Source: Hydrogenophaga sp. (lineage in GTDB: Bacteria > Pseudomonadota > Gammaproteobacteria > Burkholderiales > Burkholderiaceae_C). From it: a stretch of DNA of 64,000 nt. The position numbers and the translations under genes were made by a program. The notes below the pieces were generated by a model. The model was given only the letters and a program-made list of their open reading frames with translations, was not told the DNA's origin and did no database searches. The DNA lies in contig NZ_JADMJO010000013.1 in assembly GCF_018780385.1 (NCBI RefSeq), forward strand, positions 61,038 through 125,037, given 5' to 3'. Positions 8,546 to 18,074 of this stretch are shown here, in pieces (within the stretch, counting starts at the first letter, position 1; each line of letters begins with the position of its first letter).

Positions 8546-9618
8546 TGTCCCCCGACCTTGCCCCTCACCGATTTATCCCCATGAACACCCCTGAAACCAT
8601 CTACGTCGCAGGCCACCGCGGCATGGTCGGCTCGGCCATCGTGCGCCAGCTGCTCGCCGCCGGCCATCCCGCCAGCCACATCGTCACCCGAACCCACGCC
8701 GAACTCAACCTGACCGATCAGGCCGCCGTTCGCGCCTTCTTCGCGCAGGCCAGGCCGCAACAGGTGTACCTCGCCGCGGCCAAGGTGGGCGGCATCCACG
8801 CCAACAACGTGTTCCCCGCCGATTTCATCTACCAGAACCTCATGATCGAGGCCAACGTGATCGAAGCCGCCTTCTGCAATGGCGTGCAAAAGCTGCTGTT
8901 CCTCGGCTCCAGCTGCATCTACCCCAAGCTCGCTCCGCAGCCCATGAGCGAACAAGCCCTGCTCACCGGGCTGCTCGAAGCCACCAACGAGCCCTACGCC
9001 GTGGCCAAGATCGCCGGCATCAAGCTCTGCGAAAGCTACAACCGTCAGTTCGGCGCCAGCCACGGCGTGGACTACCGCAGCGTCATGCCCACCAACCTCT
9101 ATGGCCCGGGCGACAACTACCACCCTGAAAACAGCCACGTCATCCCCGCGCTGATCCGCCGGTTCCACGAGGCCAAGCTGTCTGGCGCGCCCAAGGTCGC
9201 CATCTGGGGCAGCGGCACACCCCTGCGTGAGTTTCTGTATGTCGACGACATGGCCGCCGCCAGCGTGCACGTGATGAACCTGCCCAAGGCCCGCTACGAG
9301 CAACACACCCAGCCCATGCTCAGCCACATCAACGTGGGTTACGGGTCAGACATCACCATCGCCGAACTCGCCCACAGCATCGCCCGCGCCATCGGCTTCG
9401 AAGGCCAGCTCAGCTTTGATGCCAGCAGACCCGACGGCACCCCCCGCAAGCTTCTGGACAGCAGCCGCATGCACCGCCTGGGCTGGCAAGCCAAGGTCGA
9501 TCTGTCGGCCGGACTGGCCCTGACGTACCAGGACTTCCTGAAGCAATTTCCTCCTCGCACCCTGTCCCGCCAGAGGGTAAGGGCCGGAGCCATGGTCTCA
9601 GCACTCCCATCCACTTGA
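8545..9618 (+). CDS. fcl: GDP-L-fucose synthase
   Basis: This 357-residue SDR-family epimerase/reductase converts GDP-4-keto-6-deoxy-D-mannose to GDP-L-fucose with NADPH. Visible are the Rossmann [13 protein letters not shown] motif, the SSCIYP segment, and the catalytic Tyr/Lys in [10 protein letters not shown], plus the fucose-synthase-specific [24 protein letters not shown] at 8531-8537 supports the ATG at 8545; an ATG at 8581 is also close to the domain start. It works directly after gmd, which lies immediately downstream, so the polymer is predicted to contain L-fucose or a relative. Confidence 0.95.
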   Translation: MSPDLAPHRFIPMNTPETIYVAGHRGMVGSAIVRQLLAAGHPASHIVTRTHAELNLTDQAAVRAFFAQARPQQVYLAAAKVGGIHANNVFPADFIYQNLMIEANVIEAAFCNGVQKLLFLGSSCIYPKLAPQPMSEQALLTGLLEATNEPYAVAKIAGIKLCESYNRQFGASHGVDYRSVMPTNLYGPGDNYHPENSHVIPALIRRFHEAKLSGAPKVAIWGSGTPLREFLYVDDMAAASVHVMNLPKARYEQHTQPMLSHINVGYGSDITIAELAHSIARAIGFEGQLSFDASRPDGTPRKLLDSSRMHRLGWQAKVDLSAGLALTYQDFLKQFPPRTLSRQRVRAGAMVSALPST

Positions 9619-9630
9619 CGAGCCACAAAG

Positions 9631-10779
9631 ATGACCAAAAATCCACCACCCAACGCCAAGCCCAAAGTCGCCCTCATCACCGGCGTCACCGGGCAAGACG
9701 GCTCCTACCTCGCCGAATTGCTGCTCGAAAAAGGCTACATCGTGCACGGCATCAAGCGCCGCAGCAGCCAGTTCAACACCCAGCGTGTGGACCACATCTA
9801 CCAGGACCCGCACATTGACGACGCGCGCTTCCACCTGCACTACGGTGACCTGAGCGACACCAGCAACCTGATCCGCATCGTGCAGGAAACCCAGCCCGAC
9901 GAGATCTACAACCTCGGCGCGCAAAGCCATGTGGCCGTGAGCTTCGAAAGCCCCGAATACACCGCCGATGTGGACGGCATGGGCACGCTGCGCCTGCTCG
10001 AAGCCATTCGCATCCTCGGGCTGGAGAAGAAGACCCGCTTCTACCAGGCCAGCACCTCCGAGCTCTACGGCCTGGTGCAGGAAATTCCGCAGAAGGAAAC
10101 AACGCCGTTCTATCCGCGCAGCCCCTACGCCGTGGCCAAGCTCTACGCGTACTGGATCGTGGTGAACTACCGCGAGGCCTATGGCATGTACGCCTGCAAC
10201 GGCATCCTGTTCAACCACGAATCCCCTCGCCGCGGCGAAACCTTCGTCACCCGCAAGATCACGCGCGGCCTGGCCAACATTGGCCAGGGACTGGAAAACT
10301 GCCTCTACATGGGCAACATGGATTCGCTGCGCGACTGGGGTCACGCCAAAGACTATGTGCGCATGCAATGGATGATGCTGCAGCAGGAGCAGCCCGAAGA
10401 CTTCGTCATCGCCACCGGCGTGCAGTACAGCGTGCGCCAGTTCATTCACATGACCGCCAGGGAACTGGGCGTCACCCTGCGCTTTGAGGGCGAAGGCGTG
10501 AACGAGCAGGCCATCGTGCAGGCCATCGAGGGCGACAAAGCCCCGGCGCTCAAACCGGGCGACGTGATCGTGAAGGTGGACCCGCGCTACTTCCGCCCCA
10601 CCGAAGTGGAAACCCTGCTGGGCGACCCCACCAAAGCCAAAGCCACGCTGGGCTGGGTACCGCAGATCACGCTGCAGGACATGGTGACGGAGATGGTGAT
10701 CTCCGATCTGGCCGATGCACAGCGCCACGCCCTGCTCAAGACCCACGGCTACGCCGTTGCAGTGTCCAGCGAACACTGA
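9631..10779 (+). CDS. gmd: GDP-mannose 4,6-dehydratase
   Basis: This 382-residue NADP-dependent dehydratase makes GDP-4-keto-6-deoxy-mannose, the substrate of the preceding fcl product. The Rossmann motif [16 protein letters not shown], the [13 protein letters not shown] segment, the catalytic [10 protein letters not shown] and the [12 protein letters not shown] region are all family hallmarks. Length is normal. It follows fcl by 12 bp. No mannose-1-phosphate guanylyltransferase (manC) or phosphomannomutase (manB) is in the window, so GDP-mannose must come from genes elsewhere. Confidence 0.96.
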   Translation: MTKNPPPNAKPKVALITGVTGQDGSYLAELLLEKGYIVHGIKRRSSQFNTQRVDHIYQDPHIDDARFHLHYGDLSDTSNLIRIVQETQPDEIYNLGAQSHVAVSFESPEYTADVDGMGTLRLLEAIRILGLEKKTRFYQASTSELYGLVQEIPQKETTPFYPRSPYAVAKLYAYWIVVNYREAYGMYACNGILFNHESPRRGETFVTRKITRGLANIGQGLENCLYMGNMDSLRDWGHAKDYVRMQWMMLQQEQPEDFVIATGVQYSVRQFIHMTARELGVTLRFEGEGVNEQAIVQAIEGDKAPALKPGDVIVKVDPRYFRPTEVETLLGDPTKAKATLGWVPQITLQDMVTEMVISDLADAQRHALLKTHGYAVAVSSEH

Positions 10780-10796
10780 TCACCACCTCCACCCCC

Positions 10797-12119
10797 ATGT
10801 CTGTCCCACACCCCTTGCGCACGCCGACCCTCGGTCTCTCGTCCATCGCCCGGCGCATCGCCTCTGGCGCGGGCGCGTACGGCTATGCGCAGGCGGTCAG
10901 CATCGGCACGCAGCTGGTGTCGCTGCCGCTGTTTCTGTACCACTGGGACATGGCCACCTACGGCTACTGGCTGGCACTGACGGCACTGCCCTTCTACCTG
11001 TCGCTGGCCGACGCCGGCATCTCCACCGCCTCGAACAATCAGATGATCGGCCTGATCGCACAGGGCCAGAAGGCGCGTGCCGCCGAGGTGTTTCAGAGCG
11101 CGGTGGCTTTTCTGATGTCCGTCTCGCTGCTGATCCTGTTCGTCGTCGGCGTCACGCTGGTGCTGCTGCCCGCCACCACACTGGCCGCTCCGCAATGGAA
11201 AACGGTGCTCATGCTGCTGTCCATCAGCGTGGTGCTCGGCCTGTTCTGCAGCCTGGCCGAAGTGGTCTACAAGGCCACCGGTGGCTACGCCGCGGGCACC
11301 TACCTGGTCACCACGGGCCGGCTGGTCGAATGGGCTGGCGGCCTGACTGGCCTGGTGCTCACACAGAGCTTCATCGGGGTCGCCGCCTCGGCGCTGCTGG
11401 CGCGTCTGGGCTACACGCTGCTCTGCATCTGGTTGAGCCAGCGGCGCACCGACTTTCTGCGCTGGGGCGTGCGGCGCGCCAGCCTGGCCGACATCAGGCA
11501 GGCCGCAGCGCCCGGCGCGCTGTTCTTCTCGCTCTCGCTGACCAACGCGCTGAGCCTGCAAGGCTTCACCGTGCTGGTGGCGGCCACCCTGGGCCCGGCC
11601 GCCACCGCCGTGTTCAACACCTACCGCACCATCGCCAGGATCGTGGTGCAGGTCACCAACGCCCTGAGCAATCCGCTCTGGCCAGAGCTCACAGCTCTCA
11701 AGGGGCAAAAGGACGACGGCGCTTTCTGGAAGCTCTACCGCCGAGCCAACCGCCTGGGCCTGCTCATCGCCGCCGCGGGTGCGCTGCTGGTGTACCTGGT
11801 CTCGCCCTGGCTGCTGGACGTCTGGACCCACGGCCATGTTCCCTTCACCGCCACCAGCATGGCGCTATTCCTGCTCTATGCGGCCGTGTGTTCCGCCACC
11901 CAGGTCCCGCGCGTCGTGCTCATGGCCATCAACCGCCATGCCGGTCTGGCCTGGCAGAGTCTGGTGGCCGCCGTGGTCTCGCTCATGGTGGCGTGGCTGG
12001 CCTGGCGCAACGCCGGCATGACGGGTGTGGTGGGCGCCATGTTGCTGGGCGAAGCGCTGGTCTGGCTCACCGCCACGCTCGGCGTGCGCCGTCTGCACAC
12101 AACGAAGGCCGCCGCATGA
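10797..12119 (+). CDS. Wzx-like polysaccharide flippase
   Basis: This 440-residue polytopic inner-membrane protein has about 12 hydrophobic segments in the MATE/MOP superfamily pattern. It opens with an amphipathic stretch and the first pair of helices (GYAQAVSIGTQLVSLPLF). Such proteins flip undecaprenyl-linked repeat units to the periplasmic face. The Wzx-dependent route is supported by the WbaP-like initiator upstream and a Wzy-like protein downstream. Its TGA overlaps the ATG of the GMC oxidoreductase gene (ATGA at 12116). Substrate specificity cannot be inferred from the sequence. Confidence 0.85.
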   Translation: MSVPHPLRTPTLGLSSIARRIASGAGAYGYAQAVSIGTQLVSLPLFLYHWDMATYGYWLALTALPFYLSLADAGISTASNNQMIGLIAQGQKARAAEVFQSAVAFLMSVSLLILFVVGVTLVLLPATTLAAPQWKTVLMLLSISVVLGLFCSLAEVVYKATGGYAAGTYLVTTGRLVEWAGGLTGLVLTQSFIGVAASALLARLGYTLLCIWLSQRRTDFLRWGVRRASLADIRQAAAPGALFFSLSLTNALSLQGFTVLVAATLGPAATAVFNTYRTIARIVVQVTNALSNPLWPELTALKGQKDDGAFWKLYRRANRLGLLIAAAGALLVYLVSPWLLDVWTHGHVPFTATSMALFLLYAAVCSATQVPRVVLMAINRHAGLAWQSLVAAVVSLMVAWLAWRNAGMTGVVGAMLLGEALVWLTATLGVRRLHTTKAAA

Positions 12120-13711
12120 TCGTCGACCTCAACCACAGCTCGCCACCCGACACCGCGCATGACGTCGTCATCGTCGGCGGTGGCACGGTGGCCCTGCTGC
12201 TGGCCGTGCTGCTGGAACGCCAGGGCCAGCGCGTGCTGGTGCTGGAAACCGGTGGCGGCAGCTTCGAAGCCCCGGCACAAGAACTCAACCACGCCACCGT
12301 CACCGGCCGGGCCCACACCGGCATTTCCATGGCCCGGGGACGCGCCCTGGGGGGCACCTCCAACCTCTGGGGTGGTCAGCTCACCGGCTTTGTGCCATCC
12401 GACTTCGAGGCCCGCGAAGGCGTCTCCGATGCGCCTTGGCCCATCACCTACCAGGACCTGCTGCCCTGGTACGAGGCTGTGGCCAAAGAACTGCGTCTGG
12501 CCGATGCGCTCGACGAAAACACGCCCCAGGCGCGCAAACTCTTCGGCGACCGGTACCCCGACATTCCCGGGTTCACCTTGTTCCTCACGCGCTGGCTCAA
12601 AGAGCCCGCCATGGCCCGGTACTTCAGAGAGCGCCTGCAGAACGCGCCGAACCTCACCGTCTTGCTGCATGCCCACGTCACGGGGTTGGACCTGGCGGCT
12701 GATGGCGAGCGCGTCACCTCGGTTCGGGTGGCGCGGGCCGACGGCACATCCACCGCCATCCAAGGGGAGCGTTTCGTGCTGGCCAACGGCACCATCGAAA
12801 TCGCCCGCCTGCTGCTCGCCAGCGCGGCAGAACAGCCCCATGCCCCCTGGGCCGGCAACGCATGGGTGGGCGCAGGCTTCCAGGACCACCTCGAAATGCG
12901 GGGGGGCCGGGTGCACCTGCTGGACAAACCCCGCTTCCTGCGCACCTTCCAGAACATCGTGCTGGGCGGCCACAAGTACCAGCCCAAGCTGCGGCTGAAC
13001 ACCGAAGCGACCACCGCCGGCGCTGACGCGACGCTCAACGTCACCGGCTACTTCGCGTTCGAGTCCAGCATCTCCGAGCACCTGCAGCACCTCAAAGTGA
13101 TGGTCAAGTCGCTGCGGCGCGGCGGGCTGTCGCACCAGGGTCTGGGCGACATGCTGCGCCACCTCCGGGGCATGGGCAGCGCCTGGGTGCCGATGATCGT
13201 CCAGTACCTGCGGCATCACCGCATCTACAACCCGGCGGACCGGGGTGTCTGGCTCGTCATGCACGCCGAGCAGTTGCCGCGTCATGACAGCCGCATCACG
13301 CTCGATCACCAACGCAGAGACCGCTTCGGCATGCCCCTGGCCGTGCTGGACTGGCGCATTGGCGGCCAGCCCGAGGTGCGCGCGATGGCCGCCTTCGTGC
13401 GCCGCGTCGGTGACAGCCTGCAGGCGGCCGGGTTGGCCCGTGTGGAGATCGACGCGCTGCTCGACGCCGAAGATGCGCGCGTGCTGGAGCACGCCACCGA
13501 CACCTATCACCAGTGTGGCGGCGCACGCATGGGCCACCACCCGCGCGACGGCGTGGTCGACAGCGAGCTGCGTGTGTTTGGCACCAGCAACCTGTTTGTG
13601 GCAGGTGCCGCCGTGTTCCGCACCTCCAGCTACGCCAACCCCACGTTCACCGCCATGGCACTCACGGCCCGGCTGGCCGAACAACTGCACCGCGAACCGG
13701 TGACCGCATGA
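12116..13711 (+). CDS. GMC-family FAD-dependent oxidoreductase
   Basis: This 531-residue flavoprotein has the N-terminal dinucleotide-binding motif VVIVGGGTVALLLAVLLE at about residues 18-35, and a GMC-type segment ARGRALGGTSNLWGGQL. The C-terminal GMC_oxred_C region contains the His of HQCGGARMG and a final SYANPTFTAMALTARLAEQL. GMC enzymes oxidise alcohols, often sugars. The start is the ATG overlapping the wzx stop, and its own stop overlaps the aldo/keto reductase start, so the two oxidoreductases are coupled. A role in oxidising a sugar or lipid-linked intermediate is an inference. The pair is not part of the standard Wzx/Wzy toolkit. Confidence 0.88.
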   Translation: MIVDLNHSSPPDTAHDVVIVGGGTVALLLAVLLERQGQRVLVLETGGGSFEAPAQELNHATVTGRAHTGISMARGRALGGTSNLWGGQLTGFVPSDFEAREGVSDAPWPITYQDLLPWYEAVAKELRLADALDENTPQARKLFGDRYPDIPGFTLFLTRWLKEPAMARYFRERLQNAPNLTVLLHAHVTGLDLAADGERVTSVRVARADGTSTAIQGERFVLANGTIEIARLLLASAAEQPHAPWAGNAWVGAGFQDHLEMRGGRVHLLDKPRFLRTFQNIVLGGHKYQPKLRLNTEATTAGADATLNVTGYFAFESSISEHLQHLKVMVKSLRRGGLSHQGLGDMLRHLRGMGSAWVPMIVQYLRHHRIYNPADRGVWLVMHAEQLPRHDSRITLDHQRRDRFGMPLAVLDWRIGGQPEVRAMAAFVRRVGDSLQAAGLARVEIDALLDAEDARVLEHATDTYHQCGGARMGHHPRDGVVDSELRVFGTSNLFVAGAAVFRTSSYANPTFTAMALTARLAEQLHREPVTA

Positions 13712-14679
13712 AGATGGACAGGCACACCGACCTCATCTCCCAACGGCTGGGCTTTGGCTGCGGCCGGCTCAAGGGTGGCCATGAGAAGGCCAACGCACTG
13801 CGGCTCGTGCATGCCGCGCTGGACTTGGGGTTGCGCCACTTCGACACCGCACCACCCTACGGACTGGGCACGTCCGAATCCGTTCTGGGCGAAGCCCTCA
13901 AGGGTCGGCAAGAGCCCGTCACCGTGTTCACCAAAGCGGGACTGGCCCGCCCCGCATCGCCCGGCCTCATGCAAACGGCGCGGGCCATCGTCAAGCCCCT
14001 GGCCAACCACATCCCCGGGCTGCGCAAAGCCGTGCTCAAAGGCATGGCCCACCGCGCCGCGCCCGCCAACTTCAACCCGGACTTCATCGCCCAGTCCTTC
14101 GAAACCAGCTTGCGCCTGCTGCAACGCGAGCAGGTGGACGGCCTGCTGCTGCACGAGGCGCAAGCGCACGACACGCTGGCACCCTTGAAGCCGCTGTTCG
14201 ACCGCTACGTCGCCCAAGGCCAGCTGGTGGCCTATGGCAGCTCCACCGGGGAACCATTCGACCAACTCGTGCGCTTCGGCACGGTGCTGCAATACCGCTG
14301 CCCCGTGCCCGGCACCGACGAGGTGCCTTCCGAGTTCAGCGACGAGGTGCCCCCCGCGTCCACCGACATCCTGCACGGCGCGTTCCGTTTCATTGCACCG
14401 GCCATCTCGGAGCAGATGGCCCGTGACAGCCAGCTCAAAGACCAGTTGGCCAGCTTGCTGCCAGCGGGAACAGACCCGGCCGCAGCGACCGGCGCACTCG
14501 CCCTGGCCTACGCCCTGGCCCAGTGCCACAACCGCCTGCTGTTCTCGACCAACCAGCCGCAACGCCTGGCCACCACGCTTCAACACGTCCGGCACGTCAC
14601 GGGCTCGGCCCAATGGCGGCCTGCGATGCAAACCCTTCACGCGGCCTTCGCGCAGACAGGTGCCCTATGCGCGGCTTGA
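13708..14679 (+). CDS. Aldo/keto reductase family protein
   Basis: This 323-residue NAD(P)H-dependent reductase has a TIM-barrel pattern. Catalytic landmarks are Asp and Tyr in HFDTAPPYG, Lys in VFTKAGL and His in LLLHEA. The start ATG overlaps the GMC gene stop. Its end overlaps the wzy gene by 13 bases. Paired with a GMC oxidase, it could interconvert carbonyl and alcohol groups of a sugar precursor, but the substrate is unknown. It resembles the less-studied aldo/keto reductases found in capsule and exopolysaccharide loci. Confidence 0.85.
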   Translation: MKMDRHTDLISQRLGFGCGRLKGGHEKANALRLVHAALDLGLRHFDTAPPYGLGTSESVLGEALKGRQEPVTVFTKAGLARPASPGLMQTARAIVKPLANHIPGLRKAVLKGMAHRAAPANFNPDFIAQSFETSLRLLQREQVDGLLLHEAQAHDTLAPLKPLFDRYVAQGQLVAYGSSTGEPFDQLVRFGTVLQYRCPVPGTDEVPSEFSDEVPPASTDILHGAFRFIAPAISEQMARDSQLKDQLASLLPAGTDPAAATGALALAYALAQCHNRLLFSTNQPQRLATTLQHVRHVTGSAQWRPAMQTLHAAFAQTGALCAA

Positions 14680-15932
14680 ACACACAGTTGTCGCGCTGGT
14701 TTCTGGGCGGCTCCATCTACCTGACAGGGTGGTACTACGAAGGTCCGGCGCTGCAGGCTTCCCAGATGGGGGCCATCAGCCTCCTGCTCATGGCGGGCTT
14801 CTTTTCTGCGCTGTCCGGCGACACCCTGCGCATTCGGCCCAGCCCCGTCGAATGGCTGTTCGGGATCGCATTCCTGTTTGCCATGCTGGTGGGCTGGATG
14901 ACGGGCAACGTGTTGTCGACGATGTACGGTGCCATGTTGCTGCTGGTGCTGCTGGCCATTGCGTTTCTGGTCCGGCACAGCCGTGCGGCCGATTTGATCG
15001 CCGTGTTCCGGTGGGCCTATGTGGCGCTCGTCGGCACGCTGCTCCTGCTGGAACACCAGGCACTGTTTGCATCCCTCTCGGGCAGTGTGGAGTACGGCCT
15101 CGGACTGGTTCGCTACCAACCGTTGGGCATGAACCCCAACCTGAGTGGTCTGGTGTACGGCGGTGGTGCCCTGCTGTTCTTTCAGCGCTATCTGGCCGCG
15201 CAGAAAGGGTCGCAAAAAGCTTTTGCGCTGGCCATGGTGGTGCTGTGTCTTTTCGTGTTGCTGGCCGCGTCGGCTCGCGCCGGCATGCTGGCGCTGGGCG
15301 TCGCCGGATCGACAGGTATCAGCTTGATTGCCTTGCGCGGCTCCCGCCGTTCGCGCATGAGCCTGGTGTTCGCTGCGTTCATCGGCCTGATGGTCGTTGT
15401 CTTCAAGTGGGCGGACATCAAGGAGTACATGTCGCTCATCCTGGACCTCGACTCGCCCACCCGCGGTGTGGAGTCTGGCGCCACCGGGCGCACCGATATC
15501 TGGCGAGCGGGCATTGAACTGGTGTTCTCGGACGGCACGCTGCTGTTCACGGGCCGGGGCATCCGCTCGGCCTTGCCAGAAATCATTGGATTCCCGGTCG
15601 AAAGTTCCTACATCAACCTGGCGCTGGAACACGGCTTGTTCTTCGGCTCACTCATCACGCTGGCGTTCGTCATCACCGCCTGCCGCGCGCTCCAGCAGGG
15701 GCTCAAACCGGGCCACTCCCGGTACCAACTGTTCATGGTGGGGCTGATGTTTGTCTTCATGCTGGCCCAGTCCTTCTTCAACCGGTACCTGATTGGCGTT
15801 GGCAATCCCTATTCGCTGTGGATCCTCGTGTTGATCCTGCAAGTGAATCTGAAATCGATTTCTCCCGCGCCCATCGGGCGGGAAACATTCTTCCCACTGA
15901 ATACCCATCGGACAGCACGGATCGGATCCTGA
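14667..15932 (+). CDS. O-antigen ligase/polymerase family membrane protein (Wzy-like)
   Basis: This 421-residue protein has about 10-12 membrane segments and a periplasmic loop region around residues 260-320 that holds the TGRTDIWRAGIEL segment typical of the Wzy_C/O-antigen ligase family. In this operon it is the best candidate for the polymerase that links repeat units. The start at 14667 is chosen because it gives a compact N-terminus before the first helix. It ends one base before the next gene. Polymerase and ligase cannot be told apart by sequence alone; position in a Wzx/Wza/Wzc locus favours polymerase. Confidence 0.82.
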   Translation: MRGLNTQLSRWFLGGSIYLTGWYYEGPALQASQMGAISLLLMAGFFSALSGDTLRIRPSPVEWLFGIAFLFAMLVGWMTGNVLSTMYGAMLLLVLLAIAFLVRHSRAADLIAVFRWAYVALVGTLLLLEHQALFASLSGSVEYGLGLVRYQPLGMNPNLSGLVYGGGALLFFQRYLAAQKGSQKAFALAMVVLCLFVLLAASARAGMLALGVAGSTGISLIALRGSRRSRMSLVFAAFIGLMVVVFKWADIKEYMSLILDLDSPTRGVESGATGRTDIWRAGIELVFSDGTLLFTGRGIRSALPEIIGFPVESSYINLALEHGLFFGSLITLAFVITACRALQQGLKPGHSRYQLFMVGLMFVFMLAQSFFNRYLIGVGNPYSLWILVLILQVNLKSISPAPIGRETFFPLNTHRTARIGS

Positions 15933-15933
15933 T

Positions 15934-16947
15934 ATGGCACGCAGACAAACAGACACCACCCTGATGCTGTTCATGGCAACGGTATTGATCACCTTGTCGC
16001 ATCTCGACGCCTTCGTGCCGGACAAACGAATTGCGACCGGTGGCGCCATTGGCAACTCGCTGTTTTTCTTCCTTTCAGGTTATGGCCTGGCCATGAGCTT
16101 GAATGCCGCCAGCAGGGACGCATCCATGCCGTCGCTGCTGGACTACATCAGGAAGCGTGTCCTGCGCCTGTACCCCGCCGTCCTCATCGTCGCCTGCGCC
16201 ATGCTCGCGATCGGCATGATCCGCATCACAGGCATCGCCGACCTCGTCCAGGTCTTTGTCTGGCCCACGCCGTTCTGGTTCATCTCGGCGGTGATGGTGT
16301 TCTACGTGCCTGTCTTCTACCTGGCGCGCCTCAAGCCCGCCGGCATCGCCACGGCCATGGTCCTGCTGCTCATTCCGTACGCGTTCTTCTACAGCCAGCT
16401 GGACTTGTCGACGTTCGTCGTGGAAGGCGACGACTACTTCAAGTGGATCAACTACTTCGGCATCACCCTGCTGGGCTGCCTGGTCGCGCGGCTGCAGCTG
16501 CCCCCCACATTCAACCTCTTCACCATCGCCTCTCTGCTGATCTCGTTGCTGTTGTTCCTGGTCACCAAGCTCACGGTGTTCCGCTACGACATGGGCCCTC
16601 TGCAGTTCGTGTTCCATCTCCTGCTGTACCCCATCGTCTACTTCAGCTTTCATCTCTTTGCATCCGAAACGGTGCTCAGACCCCTGCGGGCCACACCCCT
16701 GTTCCCCACCGTCGCGCTCCTGGGCGGATTGACCCTTGAGATCTACCTGACGCAAACCGCGTGGATCCATTGGCTGGAAGCGCAGAACTACCCCTTCGGC
16801 CATGCCGTTCTCCTGACCATGGCCCTGGTTCCCCTGCTGGTGTTCTCGTTGCTGACCCGATGGCTGTCCAACCGGATGACGGCAGGCGCATCGCGCCTGT
16901 TCCACCCGCAACGGCTTGATCAACCAAAACCGTTGGACCTGACATGA
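15934..16947 (+). CDS. Acyltransferase-3-like integral membrane protein
   Basis: This 337-residue protein has about ten membrane segments. The N-terminal region LSHLDAF followed by LFFFLSGYGLAMSL resembles acyltransferase family 3 proteins, which O-acetylate sugars during polysaccharide synthesis. The start codon lies two bases after the wzy stop; the end overlaps the glycosyltransferase gene (ATGA at 16944). It most likely adds an acetyl or similar acyl group to the repeat unit. The family call rests on a short motif and topology, so it is moderately secure. Confidence 0.75.
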   Translation: MARRQTDTTLMLFMATVLITLSHLDAFVPDKRIATGGAIGNSLFFFLSGYGLAMSLNAASRDASMPSLLDYIRKRVLRLYPAVLIVACAMLAIGMIRITGIADLVQVFVWPTPFWFISAVMVFYVPVFYLARLKPAGIATAMVLLLIPYAFFYSQLDLSTFVVEGDDYFKWINYFGITLLGCLVARLQLPPTFNLFTIASLLISLLLFLVTKLTVFRYDMGPLQFVFHLLLYPIVYFSFHLFASETVLRPLRATPLFPTVALLGGLTLEIYLTQTAWIHWLEAQNYPFGHAVLLTMALVPLLVFSLLTRWLSNRMTAGASRLFHPQRLDQPKPLDLT

Positions 16948-18074
16948 ATTTCGTCTTCTGGCATTCCTACCTGATGTTCCACCAGGCTGCGTACATCCGC
17001 GCGCTGGCGAACATTCCCGGCAACACGGTGCACTGGTGCGTGGAAGAAGCGTTGCCGCGCCGCTACCGCGAGCGCGGCTACCCGGTGCCCGACACCGGCA
17101 AGGTGCAGGTGCACATCGCACCCACCCCGGAACAGATCGCCGAACTGGCCACGCTGCCCGACTCGGTGCAGGTGTTTTTCGGGCTGCGGGGTTTCGCCCT
17201 GCCGCTGACCGCTTTCAAGGCCAGCCTGGGCGCCCCGGTGCACCGCTTCCTGATGACGGAAAACCGCTACGAGCCGGGCGCACAGTTGCTGCCCCGCTGG
17301 CTGGTCTACACCTGGGACGCGCTGCGCTACCGACGCCATTTGAGCGGTGTGTTCTGCATCGGTCATTCAGGCCGTTACGGCGGCGCGCGGTTTTTCTCGG
17401 CCTGCGGTTACCCCATGGAGCGCATCGTGCCCTTCGTGCACGTGGTGGACAGCACGCCGGTGCAACACACGCCGGTGCACCGCGACCACAAGGAAATCCT
17501 GTATGTGGGCCAGTTGATCGCGCGCAAGCGGATCGATCTGCTGCTGCAGGCTTTCAGCCAGCTTGCCGTGCCCTCGGCCCGCCTTCGCATCATTGGCAAA
17601 GGCAAAGAGGAGCAAGGCCTCCGACAGCTGGCCGGCCAGCTCGGCATTGCCGAGCGGGTGAGTTTCTCGCAAGGCATGCCCAACGCCGAGACCGTCGCGG
17701 CCATGGCCGCTGCCGACGTGCTGGTGCTGCCCAGCCGGTTTGACGGCTGGGGTGCGGTGGTCAATGAAGCCTTGATGGTGGGCACCCCGGTGATCTGCAG
17801 CAACCGCTGCGGGGCCAGCGACGTGATCGAGAACGGGCGCAATGGCTACGTGTTCGAGGCCGGCAACGCGCCCGCATTGCTGGAGCGCCTGCGCAGCTTC
17901 TGCGAGGACTTCCACTGGGACCGTGCCGAACTCGCAAGGGCCGAGTCCACCCACTTGGGCGGGCCAGCGGTAGCCGCCCGCTTTCAGCAACAGCTCACAC
18001 GTCTGCTGGCACCGCCTCGGACGGCCCGGCGGCCCGCCGTGCAAGGCACGGCATCCACGGTGGTTAAGCGATGA
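16944..18074 (+). CDS. Glycosyltransferase, GT4-type GT-B fold
   Basis: This 376-residue cytosolic glycosyltransferase has a C-terminal nucleotide-sugar domain with the family pattern: ILYVGQLIARKRIDLLLQAF, LRIIGKGKEE, then ADVLVLPSRFDGWGAVVNEAL (key acidic/Gly residues of the E-x7-E region), and GTPVICSNRCGASDVI. The N-terminal acceptor half is more divergent. It overlaps both neighbours by four bases, so it is strongly coupled to the acyltransferase and pyruvyltransferase genes. Donor and linkage are unknown. Confidence 0.9.
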   Translation: MNFVFWHSYLMFHQAAYIRALANIPGNTVHWCVEEALPRRYRERGYPVPDTGKVQVHIAPTPEQIAELATLPDSVQVFFGLRGFALPLTAFKASLGAPVHRFLMTENRYEPGAQLLPRWLVYTWDALRYRRHLSGVFCIGHSGRYGGARFFSACGYPMERIVPFVHVVDSTPVQHTPVHRDHKEILYVGQLIARKRIDLLLQAFSQLAVPSARLRIIGKGKEEQGLRQLAGQLGIAERVSFSQGMPNAETVAAMAAADVLVLPSRFDGWGAVVNEALMVGTPVICSNRCGASDVIENGRNGYVFEAGNAPALLERLRSFCEDFHWDRAELARAESTHLGGPAVAARFQQQLTRLLAPPRTARRPAVQGTASTVVKR

